A stretch of 64,000 nucleotides of DNA from Streptomyces sp. NBC_01669 (lineage in GTDB: Bacteria; Actinomycetota; Actinomycetes; Streptomycetales; Streptomycetaceae): assembly GCF_026339735.1 (NCBI RefSeq), contig NZ_JAPEQG010000001.1, positions 310,001 to 374,000 on the forward strand, read 5' to 3'. Below the pieces are notes generated by a model that worked only from the letters and a program-made list of their open reading frames with translations, did not search any database and was not told the origin of the DNA. The position numbers and the translations under genes are program-made. Positions 1 to 9,987 of the stretch are shown piece by piece. Numbering within the stretch: the stretch's first letter is position 1; the number at the start of each line of letters is the position of its first letter.

Positions 1-209
1 CGATCTTCCGTTGCTCATTCTGCGGCGGCGGTCCGCAGGTCGGGGCAGCAGGGGTGCAGAGGACCCGCTGGGACGCGTTCGGCGGGCCGGTGGGAGCGCC
101 GGGTCCGCTGTGGCAGTACTCGGGAACGGGTTCGACAATAAGACACGTACAAGAAACACATACAGGCCGTACTGTCCGCCAATCCCGCCGGACGATCTCC
201 GGAGCAGGA

Positions 210-1811
210 ATGACCGACCACGACCGGGACCCAGACTCCGACGATACGCCCCGCCTGCAGATCGACCGGCCGTACAGCGGCGAGACCGGGACGGAGGAGC
301 GGCTTGCCCTGAATCGCACGGGCAGCTTCGAGTGGGACCTGGATACGCGGTCACTGGACATCGACGCGGCAGGCCTGCTCGTCTTCGGACTGGACCCGGA
401 GGAGTTCACCCCTGACCCGGGAATTCTGGTTTCGCGGCTCGAACCGGCGGAACGGGACCGGCTGGAACTGGCGATCGACGAGGCCATCACGGGTGGTCAC
501 AGCTCGTACAGCGTCCATTTCCAGGTTCCGCGTGCGAACGGCACCCACCAGTGGACACATGTCCAGGCGCGGATTCTGCGCAGGGACGACGGGCGGGCGC
601 ACCGGGTCATCGGGGTCGTGCGGGACGCGACGCAGGAGGTCACCCATTCGGCCTTCGTGCTGGACCTGGAGAAACGCCGCCAACGACAGACCAGCATCGT
701 TGAACGCACAACAAGCGCGATGTCGCGTGCGGTGAGCGTGAACGACGTGACCGCCACGCTCACCGGTCCCAGCAGTCTGGCCATGCTCGGCGCGGACGGG
801 GTCGCCCTGGGTCTGGTGGAGAACACCTCCATCAATGTCATCGCAGCGAGCGGGGTCGCGCCGGAGAGCATCATCAAGTTCGGGTCCGGGAACCTCGATC
901 CGCGGTTCCCGCTGGCCGATACGGTCCTCAGCGGTCGGCCCCGGTTCGTGACCTCGATCGCCGGCCTCCTGCGGCGGTATCCGGCCCTGGAGCCGTTCAC
1001 GGACGAGCTCAAGTTCCGCGCCGCCGCCTATCTTCCACTGATCGCGCAGGCGCGATCACTGGGCGGTCTCGCGCTCTTCTACTGCGAGCGGACGGACTTC
1101 AACGCCGACGAACGCAACCTGTGTCTGGGGCTCTCGGCGATCGTGGCCCAGTCACTGCAGCGGGCGACCCTCTTCGACGAGGAGCGGGAGTTCGCCACCG
1201 GGCTGCAGTCGGCGATGCTTCCCAGGCGGATCCAGGAGATCGAGGGCGGCGAAATCGCCGTGCGCTACCACGCGGCACGGAGCGGGCGGCAGGTCGGCGG
1301 CGACTGGTACGACGTGATCGCCCTGCCCAAGAACCGCTTCGGCATCGTCGTGGGCGACGTGGAAGGCCATGACACCCATGCGGCCGCCATCATGGGCCAG
1401 CTGCGCATCGCCCTGCGCGCGTACGCGGGCGAGGGGCACCCGCCGGCGACAGTGCTGGCCCGGGCCTCACGCTTTCTCGCCGAACTGGACACGGACCGCT
1501 TCGCCACCTGTACATACGCCCAGGTCGACCTCCCCTCGGGTACCGTGCGCGCGGTCCGCGCCGGGCACTTCGGTCCGCTGATCCGGCACATGGACGGCCG
1601 GGTCGGCACTCCGCAGATACGGGGCGGTCTGCCCCTGGGGCTCTCCACCGACTTCGAGAACGAGGAGTACCCGGAGACGCGTCTCGACCTGGTGCCCGGC
1701 GAAACCCTTGTCTTGTACACCGATGGGCTGGTGGAAAAACCGGGCGCCGATATCGAATCGGGAATCTGTGCGCTGATCCACGAGGTGAGCACGGGGCCTA
1801 CGAGTGCGTAG
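210..1811 (+). CDS. PAS-GAF-SpoIIE (PP2C) phosphatase, cut short by in-frame TAG
   Basis: Predicted cytoplasmic Ser/Thr phosphatase of the RsbU/SpoIIE type, which normally dephosphorylates anti-anti-sigma factors in actinobacterial stress signalling. The order is a PAS domain (about residues 30-145), a GAF domain (about 170-330) and a PP2C/SpoIIE domain (about 345-530) with metal-binding motifs GGDWYD near residue 363 and GDVEGHD near 382. The ATG at 210 is chosen because GGAG lies 5 nt upstream; an in-frame ATG at 54 has no such site. The frame ends at a TAG at 1809-1811, yet the same frame continues directly into a histidine-kinase-like ATPase domain. Relatives usually carry both domains in one protein, so this is probably one gene split by a nonsense change. 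The family call is firm; whether the product is full-length is not known. Confidence 0.88.
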   Translation: MTDHDRDPDSDDTPRLQIDRPYSGETGTEERLALNRTGSFEWDLDTRSLDIDAAGLLVFGLDPEEFTPDPGILVSRLEPAERDRLELAIDEAITGGHSSYSVHFQVPRANGTHQWTHVQARILRRDDGRAHRVIGVVRDATQEVTHSAFVLDLEKRRQRQTSIVERTTSAMSRAVSVNDVTATLTGPSSLAMLGADGVALGLVENTSINVIAASGVAPESIIKFGSGNLDPRFPLADTVLSGRPRFVTSIAGLLRRYPALEPFTDELKFRAAAYLPLIAQARSLGGLALFYCERTDFNADERNLCLGLSAIVAQSLQRATLFDEEREFATGLQSAMLPRRIQEIEGGEIAVRYHAARSGRQVGGDWYDVIALPKNRFGIVVGDVEGHDTHAAAIMGQLRIALRAYAGEGHPPATVLARASRFLAELDTDRFATCTYAQVDLPSGTVRAVRAGHFGPLIRHMDGRVGTPQIRGGLPLGLSTDFENEEYPETRLDLVPGETLVLYTDGLVEKPGADIESGICALIHEVSTGPTSA

Positions 1812-1826
1812 GCGCTGGCCGACCAT

Positions 1827-2402
1827 TTGTCCGACCGGCTCTGGGAGCGCTGGGGCGCGGGGGACGATGTGGCGCTGCTGGTGCTCCGGCGCAGTCCGGA
1901 CCCGGGTTCGCCGCGAGCGCCGCGCTTGCACCAGTACATCCACCAGGCGGATCCCGAAGGGCTCTCCGATGCCCGCTCCATCGTGCGTCAGGCCCTGCGG
2001 GACTGGAACATGGCCGATCTCGCCGACGATGCCGAACTGGTCACCGGTGAACTGCTGGTGAATGTGCTTCTGCACACCGAAGGCGGGGCAGTGCTCACGC
2101 TGGAGGTCCTTCGGGAGCCTGTCCGCCGGGTGCGGCTTTCGGTGCAGGACCGCTCCAGTGCCTGGCCGAGGCGCCGGACTCCCGGCGAGACAGCGACATC
2201 GGGACGCGGTCTACTGCTCCTCGACGCCATCGCCGTCCGCTGGGGCATCGAGCCGCGCGGCGAGGGGAAGGCCGTGTGGTGCGAGATCGGACCTCCCACA
2301 CCACCCACCTCCGGGTCCCCGGTCGCTTCCACAGAGACCCATGAGTCCGCATCGCCTGCGGAGACCCCGAATCCGTCCGAGCTGACGGAGGAACGACGTT
2401 GA
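1827..2402 (+). CDS. RsbW-like ATPase domain, detached C-terminal part of the SpoIIE protein
   Basis: HATPase_c domain of the RsbW/SpoIIAB anti-sigma kinase type. The N box (ELLVNVLLHTEG) and an ATP-lid stretch (GRGLLLLD) are visible. It is in the same frame as the upstream SpoIIE domain; only the TAG at 1809-1811 separates them. Codons 1812-1826 read naturally as ALADH before the TTG at 1827. No good ribosome binding site precedes the TTG, so independent translation is doubtful. Either the domain is made by readthrough or weak restart, or it is dead. The tail after the ATPase fold is rich in Pro, Ser and Glu and looks disordered. Confidence 0.7.
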   Translation: MSDRLWERWGAGDDVALLVLRRSPDPGSPRAPRLHQYIHQADPEGLSDARSIVRQALRDWNMADLADDAELVTGELLVNVLLHTEGGAVLTLEVLREPVRRVRLSVQDRSSAWPRRRTPGETATSGRGLLLLDAIAVRWGIEPRGEGKAVWCEIGPPTPPTSGSPVASTETHESASPAETPNPSELTEERR

Positions 2403-2412
2403 GGGAGCAGTG

Positions 2413-2453
2413 AGGGGCGTGCCGTCACGCGCTGCGTGATGCGGCACGCCCCT
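2413..2453. terminator. Hairpin between convergent genes
   Basis: Arms AGGGGCGTGCCG (2413-2424) and CGGCACGCCCCT (2442-2453) pair perfectly, and the inner bases TCACGC/GCGTGA extend the stem. It lies between the stop of the ATPase-domain ORF and the stop of the convergent LAETG gene, so it can serve both. Confidence 0.75.
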
Positions 2454-2507
2454 CGTCCGACGGTCCCGCGCGGTCCTGCGCTCGAACCAGTGGACTACTG
2501 AGCTACG

Positions 2508-3122
2508 TCAGCCCTGCGCGGTGCGACGCTTGCGCACGGACCACATGATGCCGCCACCGGCCAGCAGCACGGCGACAGCCGCACCACCGATGATGGGCGT
2601 GGCGGACGACGAACCCGTCTCGGCCAGGTCGGGCGAGCTGGGGCTCGGCGAGGCCGCGGCGGGCGCGGTCTCGGGGGAGCTCTGGCTCGGCGCGGGCGCC
2701 TCCGTCGTGGGCTTCTCGGCCGGCTTCGACTCGGATGCCGTCGGCGTGGGCGTCGGGGTGTTGTCCTCACACACCGGTGCCTGCTTGGTGTCGTCCTTCG
2801 AGAAACGGTCGCCGTCGCCGGCCTTCACGACCAGGTGGACGGTCAGTTCCTTGTCGTGCTCCGGAAGTTCGAGCGTCTTGTGGAACTCCTTCCCGAATGT
2901 CTCGGTGGGCAGGAGGTCCTTGCCGTCAACCGTGACGGTCACCGTGTTGGCGACGTCGCTGTTGTAGGCGGTCAGGTCAAGCGTCACTTCATTACAGGTC
3001 ACGGCCCAGGTGGGGGTGTGAGCTGCGGCCGGACCGGCGGAAAGGACCGCGCCGGTCAGGCCGACAACCGCAGCGGCCGCGAATGTCCCCGCGGCACGCA
3101 ACGGTCTCCTGGGTATGGTCAT
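2508..3122 (-). CDS. LAETG-anchored cell-wall protein (sortase substrate)
   Basis: Secreted surface protein of 204 residues. It has a signal peptide (residues about 1-35, ending AGPAAAHT), a small extracellular domain with two cysteines (VTCNEV and PVCEDN), a Pro/Thr/Ser/Ala-rich linker, then LAETG, a hydrophobic helix and the basic tail RKRR. LAXTG is the motif of class E sortases common in Streptomyces. The ATG at 3122 is chosen because GGAGGA lies 7 nt upstream on the minus strand; the longer ORF start has no such site. No sortase gene is present in this window, so anchoring would rely on one elsewhere. The ligand or role of the globular domain is not recognised. Confidence 0.85.
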   Translation of the reverse strand: MTIPRRPLRAAGTFAAAAVVGLTGAVLSAGPAAAHTPTWAVTCNEVTLDLTAYNSDVANTVTVTVDGKDLLPTETFGKEFHKTLELPEHDKELTVHLVVKAGDGDRFSKDDTKQAPVCEDNTPTPTPTASESKPAEKPTTEAPAPSQSSPETAPAAASPSPSSPDLAETGSSSATPIIGGAAVAVLLAGGGIMWSVRKRRTAQG

Positions 3123-3501
3123 GGATTGTTCCTCCACATGTTTCATCGCCTGAATAGCGGTGGGGCGCACAGTACTGCCCCGCTCACAGGTTCGCGCAGC
3201 CGACCCATGGACCACGCGGGTTCACAACTGTCACCACATCAGCCCCGATTGGCACATGACGGACACTTCGTTCGACGTGCGGCCATGTGGACGGTGGCAT
3301 GACGTAAGCGTCCGCCATCGGACCGTGTCGAGTGGCTCACGGCCTCCTTGAGCGCACCTCCCACCGCATACGGACCATCCCTGCGCGCACCCCAGCACCT
3401 GTACCCGAGCCCCCGCCCGATGGAGTCACCCGCGGAATCCGACGATGTTCCGGGCGGGAAAAGTGCTGGAGGTCGCGTTCCCCTTCAGGCATCCTGACCA
3501 C
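3123..3501. other. Intergenic region between divergent genes
   Basis: Contains the upstream regions of the LAETG gene (minus) and of the acetyltransferase (plus). I see the Shine-Dalgarno of the LAETG gene at 3130-3135 but no convincing gene, repeat or clear promoter elsewhere. Confidence 0.4.
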
Positions 3502-3990
3502 ATGTTGATCAGGGAAGCCAACCTGGAGGACTGGGCCGCCATCTGGCCTTTCTTCCACACCATCGTCACCGCAGGTGAGACGTTCACCTATCCGACGGAT
3601 CTCGGTCAGGACCAAGGCCGTGACTGGTGGATTCTGCCATCCCCCGACCGGACCGTCGTCGCGGTGGACGACTCGGGTACGGTCCTGGGCACGGCAAAGA
3701 TGAACCGCAACCACATGGGCAACGGATCACATATCGCGAGCGCCAGCTACATGGTGGACCCGGCGCACTCCGGGCAGGGCGTGGGGCGCGCGCTATGCGA
3801 ATACACGATGCACTGGGCGCGCGCTGCGGGTTACCGGGCGATGCAGTTCAACGCGGTTGTGGAGACCAACGTCCACGCGGTGAACCTGTACCGGGCACTC
3901 GGCTTCGAGGTACTGGGCACGCTGCCGGAGGGCTTCCGCCACCCGAAGATGGGCTACGTCGGGCTGCACATCATGCACCGCACTCTGTGA
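3502..3990 (+). CDS. GNAT family N-acetyltransferase
   Basis: GCN5-related acetyltransferase of 162 residues. The acetyl-CoA-binding segment is seen as VDPAHSGQGVGRALCEY (about residues 76-92), followed by the conserved NLYRALGFEVLG near the C terminus. The ATG at 3502 begins MLIREA, the usual start of the fold; the longer frame adds an unlikely N terminus. The substrate cannot be told. Its first codons closely match a short scar at 13200-13259, which seems to be the beginning of a lost paralogue. Confidence 0.85.
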   Translation: MLIREANLEDWAAIWPFFHTIVTAGETFTYPTDLGQDQGRDWWILPSPDRTVVAVDDSGTVLGTAKMNRNHMGNGSHIASASYMVDPAHSGQGVGRALCEYTMHWARAAGYRAMQFNAVVETNVHAVNLYRALGFEVLGTLPEGFRHPKMGYVGLHIMHRTL

Positions 3991-4210
3991 GAAGCGCCGG
4001 GGACGCGCCCGGTGTCTGAGATTCCGGGGCGCTGCTGCCTTCAGCCGAACTCTGAGAGGAGTCCGGCATGTCCTGGGCCAACTGTGCTCCCCTCCGGCCC
4101 CCTGCTGGTCACAGGGGGCGATGATGCCGTCATGCCGGATGAACCGAAGCGCCCCCTCAGCGCACTTCGCCAAGGCGAATCCGTGCAAGCAACCATCACC
4201 AGCAGCGGTG

Positions 4211-4720
4211 ATGCACATCGTCGCCTGCAACGACATCGATCCCGGCCACAGGCAGGACGAATGCCCGCCACGGCCCGCCGACCCCCGCGGATCCTTCCTT
4301 CACGGATTGCTGACCTTCGACAGCCTCTTCGGGGCCGGTGGACTGCGTGTCACGAACAGCGCAACAGGCACTGCGTTCCTGCCCGGCTGCTGTAATGGGC
4401 TGGAGGACTGGCGTGACTGGAGTGAGGTCGTCGACGGCAGCGGCCAGGCCTCCTTCGGCCACGACCCCAACGCGTTCGCCGAACGCCTCGGCGACACCGT
4501 CCGGTTGACCGTCGACGCGGAGCAAAGCGGCAGCCCAGTGATCGAGCTGTCCGTCACCGAACTGCGTCATCTGCTCGACAGTGCCGAGCGGGATCTGACC
4601 AACTTCCTTGGGCTGGCGCCCGACTGGGTGTCTCAGCACCTGCGCTCCACACGTGAGAAGCCCCGGACCTTCGGTCCGGGGCTTCTCACGGCCCGGCGGA
4701 GATTCGTCCTCCGCCGCTGA
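4211..4720 (+). CDS. Conserved hypothetical protein, C terminus probably altered
   Basis: I do not recognise a named family. From the ATG at 4211 the product has 169 residues. It has a small beta-rich central part with LRVTNSATGTAFLPGCC and a later acidic helical part (ELRHLLDSAERDLTNFL). The last 25 or so codons run straight through a perfect 17-bp hairpin (4653-4689), and the residues there are basic and unlike the rest. The natural C terminus is therefore probably lost or replaced. The upstream start (4121) is less likely because the early part reads poorly. Confidence 0.45.
   Translation: MHIVACNDIDPGHRQDECPPRPADPRGSFLHGLLTFDSLFGAGGLRVTNSATGTAFLPGCCNGLEDWRDWSEVVDGSGQASFGHDPNAFAERLGDTVRLTVDAEQSGSPVIELSVTELRHLLDSAERDLTNFLGLAPDWVSQHLRSTREKPRTFGPGLLTARRRFVLRR
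4653..4689. terminator. Perfect 17-bp hairpin near katG 3' end
   Basis: GTGAGAAGCCCCGGACC (4653-4669) and its exact complement (4673-4689) flank a 3-nt loop. It lies inside the last codons of the plus-strand hypothetical ORF, about 200 nt beyond the katG stop on the opposite strand. It can act as a bidirectional terminator. Confidence 0.75.
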
Positions 4721-4892
4721 CTATCGGCGGGAGCGCATGCCCGCCTGGGCGCCTCCAGTTACGGTCGCCGACCTGCCGACGCCACCAACAGCGGTTGCCG
4801 CCTCGGTGTTGTGCCTGAGGGCCAGGGCAGCGACGGCGACAATCGAGGCCGGATCTGTGGCCGCCGGGCGCGGGCCGACCCGGACGTCGTGA

Positions 4893-7148
<2,256 letters not shown>

Positions 7149-7157
7149 TCACGGTGT

Positions 7158-7588
7158 TCAGGAACTGCAGGCGGTGGAACAGTCGGGGCACGGGCTCCAG
7201 CAGATGACCTCGGCCCGTTGATCGAGCAGCCGTGGTCGTCGGACGCGGGCAGGCGGGGCGCCTCGCCGACCGCGCAGTTCGACGTCAGCGACGACACCGC
7301 ACAACAGGCACACGATGTGGTGGTCGTTGTCCCCGAGGAGTCTCTCGAACCAGGCCGGACTGCCGACCGTTTCGATGCGACGTACGAGCCCCGCCACGGT
7401 AAGCGCGTGGAGGGCCTCACACACGAATCCAAGGGAGATGGGGCCCACCGGCCGCGCGCCCCGGGGGCGATCGCCTCGATGCCGAAGTGGTCACCGTCCC
7501 GGACGGTCTCGAGCAGCGCGACGCGGGCGGCCGTCACCACCCGCAGGCCGGCACCGCACATCTCCTCGGCGGTGGTCCCGTCACTCTG
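7158..7588 (-). pseudogene. furA: furA remnant (Fur-family repressor of katG), several frameshifts
   Basis: The translation shows a FurA protein scattered over two frames: SDGTTAEEMCGAGLRV and VALLETVRDGDHFGIEAIA in one frame, then GFVCEALHALTVAGLVRRIE and DNDHHIVCLLCGVVADVE in another. It returns to the first frame for CAVGEAPRLPASDDHG and again to the second for the C-terminal CPDC motif. At least three frameshifts are needed. The expected start codon before SDGTT is AGT rather than a start. It sits immediately upstream of katG on the same strand, the standard furA place. It cannot give a working repressor unless these are sequencing errors. Confidence 0.75.
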
Positions 7589-7637
7589 TCTCCTGCCGTA
7601 CTGGGGTCTTCCTGTCCCTGGGCTATTGCCGAAACCG

Positions 7638-7665
7638 ATCCTACGATGGACAGAGTCTTAGTCAA
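7638..7665 (-). promoter_or_regulatory. Candidate furA-katG promoter
   Basis: On the minus strand TTGACT (7665-7660), a 16-nt spacer and TAGGAT (7643-7638) form a good vegetative-type promoter. It points into the furA remnant and katG. GACT-AA-GACT, a direct repeat overlapping the -35 element, may be part of the old operator. Confidence 0.5.
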
Positions 7666-7752
7666 GAAGCATGCCAAACCCATATCTGATCAGGACCCGT
7701 ACCTCCACTGGTAAATTCGGGTATCCCACCGCATCTGAATAGGTGAACCGAT

Positions 7753-8163
7753 ATGAGTGACCTGCTGGAGCGACTGCGAGGACGTGGCTGGCGAATGACC
7801 TCCCAGCGGCGTGTCGTTGCGGAGGTCCTCGACGGCGACCACGTGCATCTCACGGCCGACGAGGTGCACGCCCGCGCGGCGCAGCGGCTGCCCGAGATCT
7901 CCCGGGCGACCGTCTACAACACCCTGGGCGAGATGGTCTCCCTCGGTGAGGTCATAGAGGTCTCCACCGACGGTCGCGCCAAGCGCTACGACCCCAACGC
8001 ACACCACCCGCACCAGCACTTGGTGTGCTCCAGCTGCGGCACCATCCGCGATGTCCACCCGACTGGCAATCCGCTGGCCGACCTCCCGGCGGTGGAACGG
8101 TTCGGCTTCACGGTGTCCGAGGCCGAGGTCACCTACCGCGGGCTGTGCCCATCCTGTGCCTGA
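7753..8163 (+). CDS. Fur-family transcriptional repressor
   Basis: Fur/PerR-type metal-dependent repressor of 136 residues. It has an N-terminal winged helix (ISRATVYNTLGEMV, about residues 50-63), a metal site of the HHPHQHLVCSSCG type and a C-terminal CPSC pair for structural zinc. The ATG at 7753 follows a GGTGA sequence. It is divergent from the furA-katG region and shares its upstream DNA, so it may sense peroxide and control katG now that furA is broken; that is inference. Manganese, iron or peroxide sensing cannot be told apart from the sequence alone. Confidence 0.9.
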   Translation: MSDLLERLRGRGWRMTSQRRVVAEVLDGDHVHLTADEVHARAAQRLPEISRATVYNTLGEMVSLGEVIEVSTDGRAKRYDPNAHHPHQHLVCSSCGTIRDVHPTGNPLADLPAVERFGFTVSEAEVTYRGLCPSCA

Positions 8164-8443
8164 CTTCTGTTTTACCGACCGCTACTGGAGCGAGCTGAGG
8201 CCAGTCTCGGCGCGGAAGCGCCGGGTCAAGGTGCGTACGCCGAGTCCCATGCGGTCGGCGAGGGTCAGCGGACGGTGGAGGTGGGCCCCACGGACTCGCG
8301 CGTCCGTCGAGCAGATCGGTGGAGGCGAGGAGGAACAGCCCGAGGCAAGACCCTCCACCACTCACCAAACCCACCTGGCCGCCGCCTGGGAGCCGCACTC
8401 GCGGGATGAGCCGACGAACTGATGGGCCGCTACCGGCACACGA
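8164..8443. other. Gene-poor stretch after the Fur gene
   Basis: I see no reading frame with natural-looking protein sequence on either strand, and no repeat. The end of the Fur gene has no strong hairpin until the one at 8444-8490. Confidence 0.35.
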
Positions 8444-8490
8444 GGCACGGAGGGCCTCCCACCGCATTGCGGTGGGAGGCCCTCCGTGCC
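8444..8490. terminator. Perfect 22-bp hairpin between convergent genes
   Basis: GGCACGGAGGGCCTCCCACC plus GC (8444-8465) pairs perfectly with 8469-8490 around an ATT loop. It lies just beyond the stop of the DUF6381 gene (minus strand) and downstream of the Fur gene (plus strand). Confidence 0.8.
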
Positions 8491-8509
8491 ACTGGACGTC
8501 GACGGTGCG

Positions 8510-8734
8510 TCAGCGAGAGGGGTACTCGTCCTTCTCACTGTCGGCACGGCGTCCGGGCCTGTCCTCGGCCGCACGTCCGCCGTCCTTCAGGGACCGCTCC
8601 TGCGTGCGCCGGGCCTCCTCGTACAGCCTGCGGCGTTCCTTCGGATCGCTCGTCTGCTCGGCACGCTCGTTCAGCTCACGGACCTTGTCCTGCGTCTGCC
8701 GCGCACGGCTGGCGGACTCGTCTGCAATGCTCAT
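8510..8734 (-). CDS. Small hydrophilic DUF6381-like protein
   Basis: Product of 74 residues that is highly charged and predicted helical throughout (ARQTQDKVRELNERAEQ, ERRRLYEEARRTQERSL). This is the pattern of the DUF6381 family of small actinobacterial proteins with no known function. Of two adjacent ATG codons, the one at 8734 is chosen because AGGAG lies 5 nt upstream; the ATG at 8737 is too close. No signal peptide or membrane segment is present. It stands alone. Confidence 0.7.
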   Translation of the reverse strand: MSIADESASRARQTQDKVRELNERAEQTSDPKERRRLYEEARRTQERSLKDGGRAAEDRPGRRADSEKDEYPSR

Positions 8735-8854
8735 CATCACTCCTGGGGAGGTGAGGGTGGGACACATCGCAGCCAACCAGCGCTCCACCACTTACGCACC
8801 CGGAACCGTCACCCTGGGCAATCGTCGCAGGCAGTATGCCTTGATGGGGTCGCG

Positions 8855-9095
8855 TCACTTCGGCAGCATCTGGAGCGTCGCTTCGTACAGCGCAGCGCGA
8901 CCGTAGGCGTTCACGGTCAGGTCCGGGCGTCCGCCGTGTCCGTTCCGTCGATCTGCGTGGTGGAGAGCGAGGGGATGTCCATTGCCTGCCCCAGCAGGGG
9001 ATTCGCGTCAAGCTCCCTGCAGAGCTCCTCGACAGCGACCTCTGCACCTCGCCCGGATCGCGGCAGCGCTCCCGTATCTCCGGTGGCACTTCAAG
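8855..9095 (-). pseudogene. Frameshifted small actinobacterial ORF
   Basis: Reading the minus strand across frames gives a natural protein: PPEIRERCRDPGEV in one frame, then VEELCRELDANPLLGQAMD and IPSLSTTQIDGTDTADA in a second, then PDLTVNAYGRAALYEATLQ in a third, ending MLPK and a stop. Two single-base shifts would restore one frame of about 80 residues. The pattern resembles a small Streptomyces protein type I cannot name with certainty. Function unknown. Confidence 0.4.
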
Positions 9096-9138
9096 GGTCG
9101 CCCTCCGCTACTCACCGCTCACCGGATCTCTCCGAGGA

Positions 9139-9222
9139 TGCCCCGGCCTTCAGGCCGTGGGGAGGATCAGAGTCCTGCGGAACAGAGCAGGGAAAGCCGA
9201 ATCACCACCAACACGATTCGGC
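9139..9222 (+). mobile_element. Possible IS200/IS605-type right-end or omega-RNA remnant
   Basis: GCCCCGGCCTTCAGGCC at 9140 followed by GTGGGGAGGATC makes a short hairpin followed by GGAGG. This is the look of the 3' end of many actinobacterial IS200/IS605 elements, where the tnpB-associated RNA scaffold ends. A second hairpin (AGCCGAATC/GATTCGGCAT, about 9194-9222) follows. No tnpA or tnpB frame is present, so this would be an orphan end. The resemblance is from memory and needs a search. Confidence 0.35.
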
Positions 9223-9374
9223 ATCCACCCCGCACGGTGGTGAGGCAGCCCAGAAAGAACGAGGTTCGGGCCGGGCGATCACGAGGGTTGCGCGGGGAGC
9301 GCGTGGACGCGCGGCGCGAGGGGTGTCATGATCACGGAGGCGTCCGGCGCGGGTCCGACGCGCAAGGATGGACT

Positions 9375-9689
9375 ATGAAGCTCTACCTCGCCGTACCTGT
9401 CGCTCTGCTGGCGTTGTTCATCGCCGCCTCCGGCGCAGCGGCGGTTTCCCGTGGCTGGGTGCTCCCCACGAACCGGCGACCGGTCCGCCGCCCGCGCCTC
9501 TACGGCTGGGGTCAGTTGATGGTTGCCTTCGCCCTGTGCTGGCAGATGGTCTTCTTGCTGGTACTCAGCGACCCCGACACACGCCAGTGGGGGACCCTGA
9601 CCGGCAGCGCGCTGCTGCTGACCGGCCTCATCGTGATGATGGTGAGCCATCGCACGGGCGGCAATCGGCAGGGTAGAGGCACTCCCTGA
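9375..9689 (+). CDS. Small membrane protein, three predicted helices
   Basis: Product of 104 residues with hydrophobic segments at about 3-24, 44-63 and 74-92 and basic loops ([11 protein letters not shown]). The first helix could also be an uncleaved signal anchor. ATG at 9375 is preceded by AAGGA with 6-nt spacing. I do not recognise a family. It is followed by a strong hairpin at 9706-9746, which fits a single-gene transcript. Confidence 0.65.
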   Translation: MKLYLAVPVALLALFIAASGAAAVSRGWVLPTNRRPVRRPRLYGWGQLMVAFALCWQMVFLLVLSDPDTRQWGTLTGSALLLTGLIVMMVSHRTGGNRQGRGTP

Positions 9690-9705
9690 GTTCTCAAGCG
9701 GCTTG

Positions 9706-9746
9706 CGCCTGGCCTGCGCCGCGCTGGGTGCGGCACAGGCCAGGCG
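9706..9746. terminator. Hairpin after the small membrane protein gene
   Basis: CGCCTGGCCTG (9706-9716) pairs perfectly with CAGGCCAGGCG (9736-9746), and inner bases can extend the stem. It lies 17 nt after the stop of the preceding gene and close to the SDR tail remnant on the other strand. Confidence 0.7.
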
Positions 9747-9753
9747 GTGGCTG

Positions 9754-9836
9754 TCAGACCTGTGCCATGCCGCCGTCGACGAAGAGCTTCACGCCGGTGA
9801 TGGAGCTGGAGGCATTGTTGGAGTGGAACGGGAGAA
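9754..9836 (-). pseudogene. C-terminal tail of a short-chain dehydrogenase
   Basis: The minus strand ends with [18 protein letters not shown] and a stop, the classic C terminus of SDR oxidoreductases (ITG...FVDGG). Only about 25 residues remain. Upstream of them the frame is overlapped by the chloramphenicol phosphotransferase region on the other strand. The rest of the gene is gone, so this marks a rearrangement junction. Confidence 0.55.
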
Positions 9837-9987
9837 GACGTGTCGGGACCCGCGGCGAGTGTGTGGCTGTGTGAGATGCGGGACCACGGCGATGCCGTCC
9901 GTGAACTTCGTCCCACCAGGGGGGCAGCAGGGCCGGCTTGCCGAAAATCGCTTCGAGCGCCGTGAGGGTTGCCTCTACCGTGACCTG

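Noticed and set aside
1..209. Possible N-terminal extension of the first ORF from ATG at 54
   Set aside because: No ribosome binding site at 54, and the translation before 210 is not protein-like.
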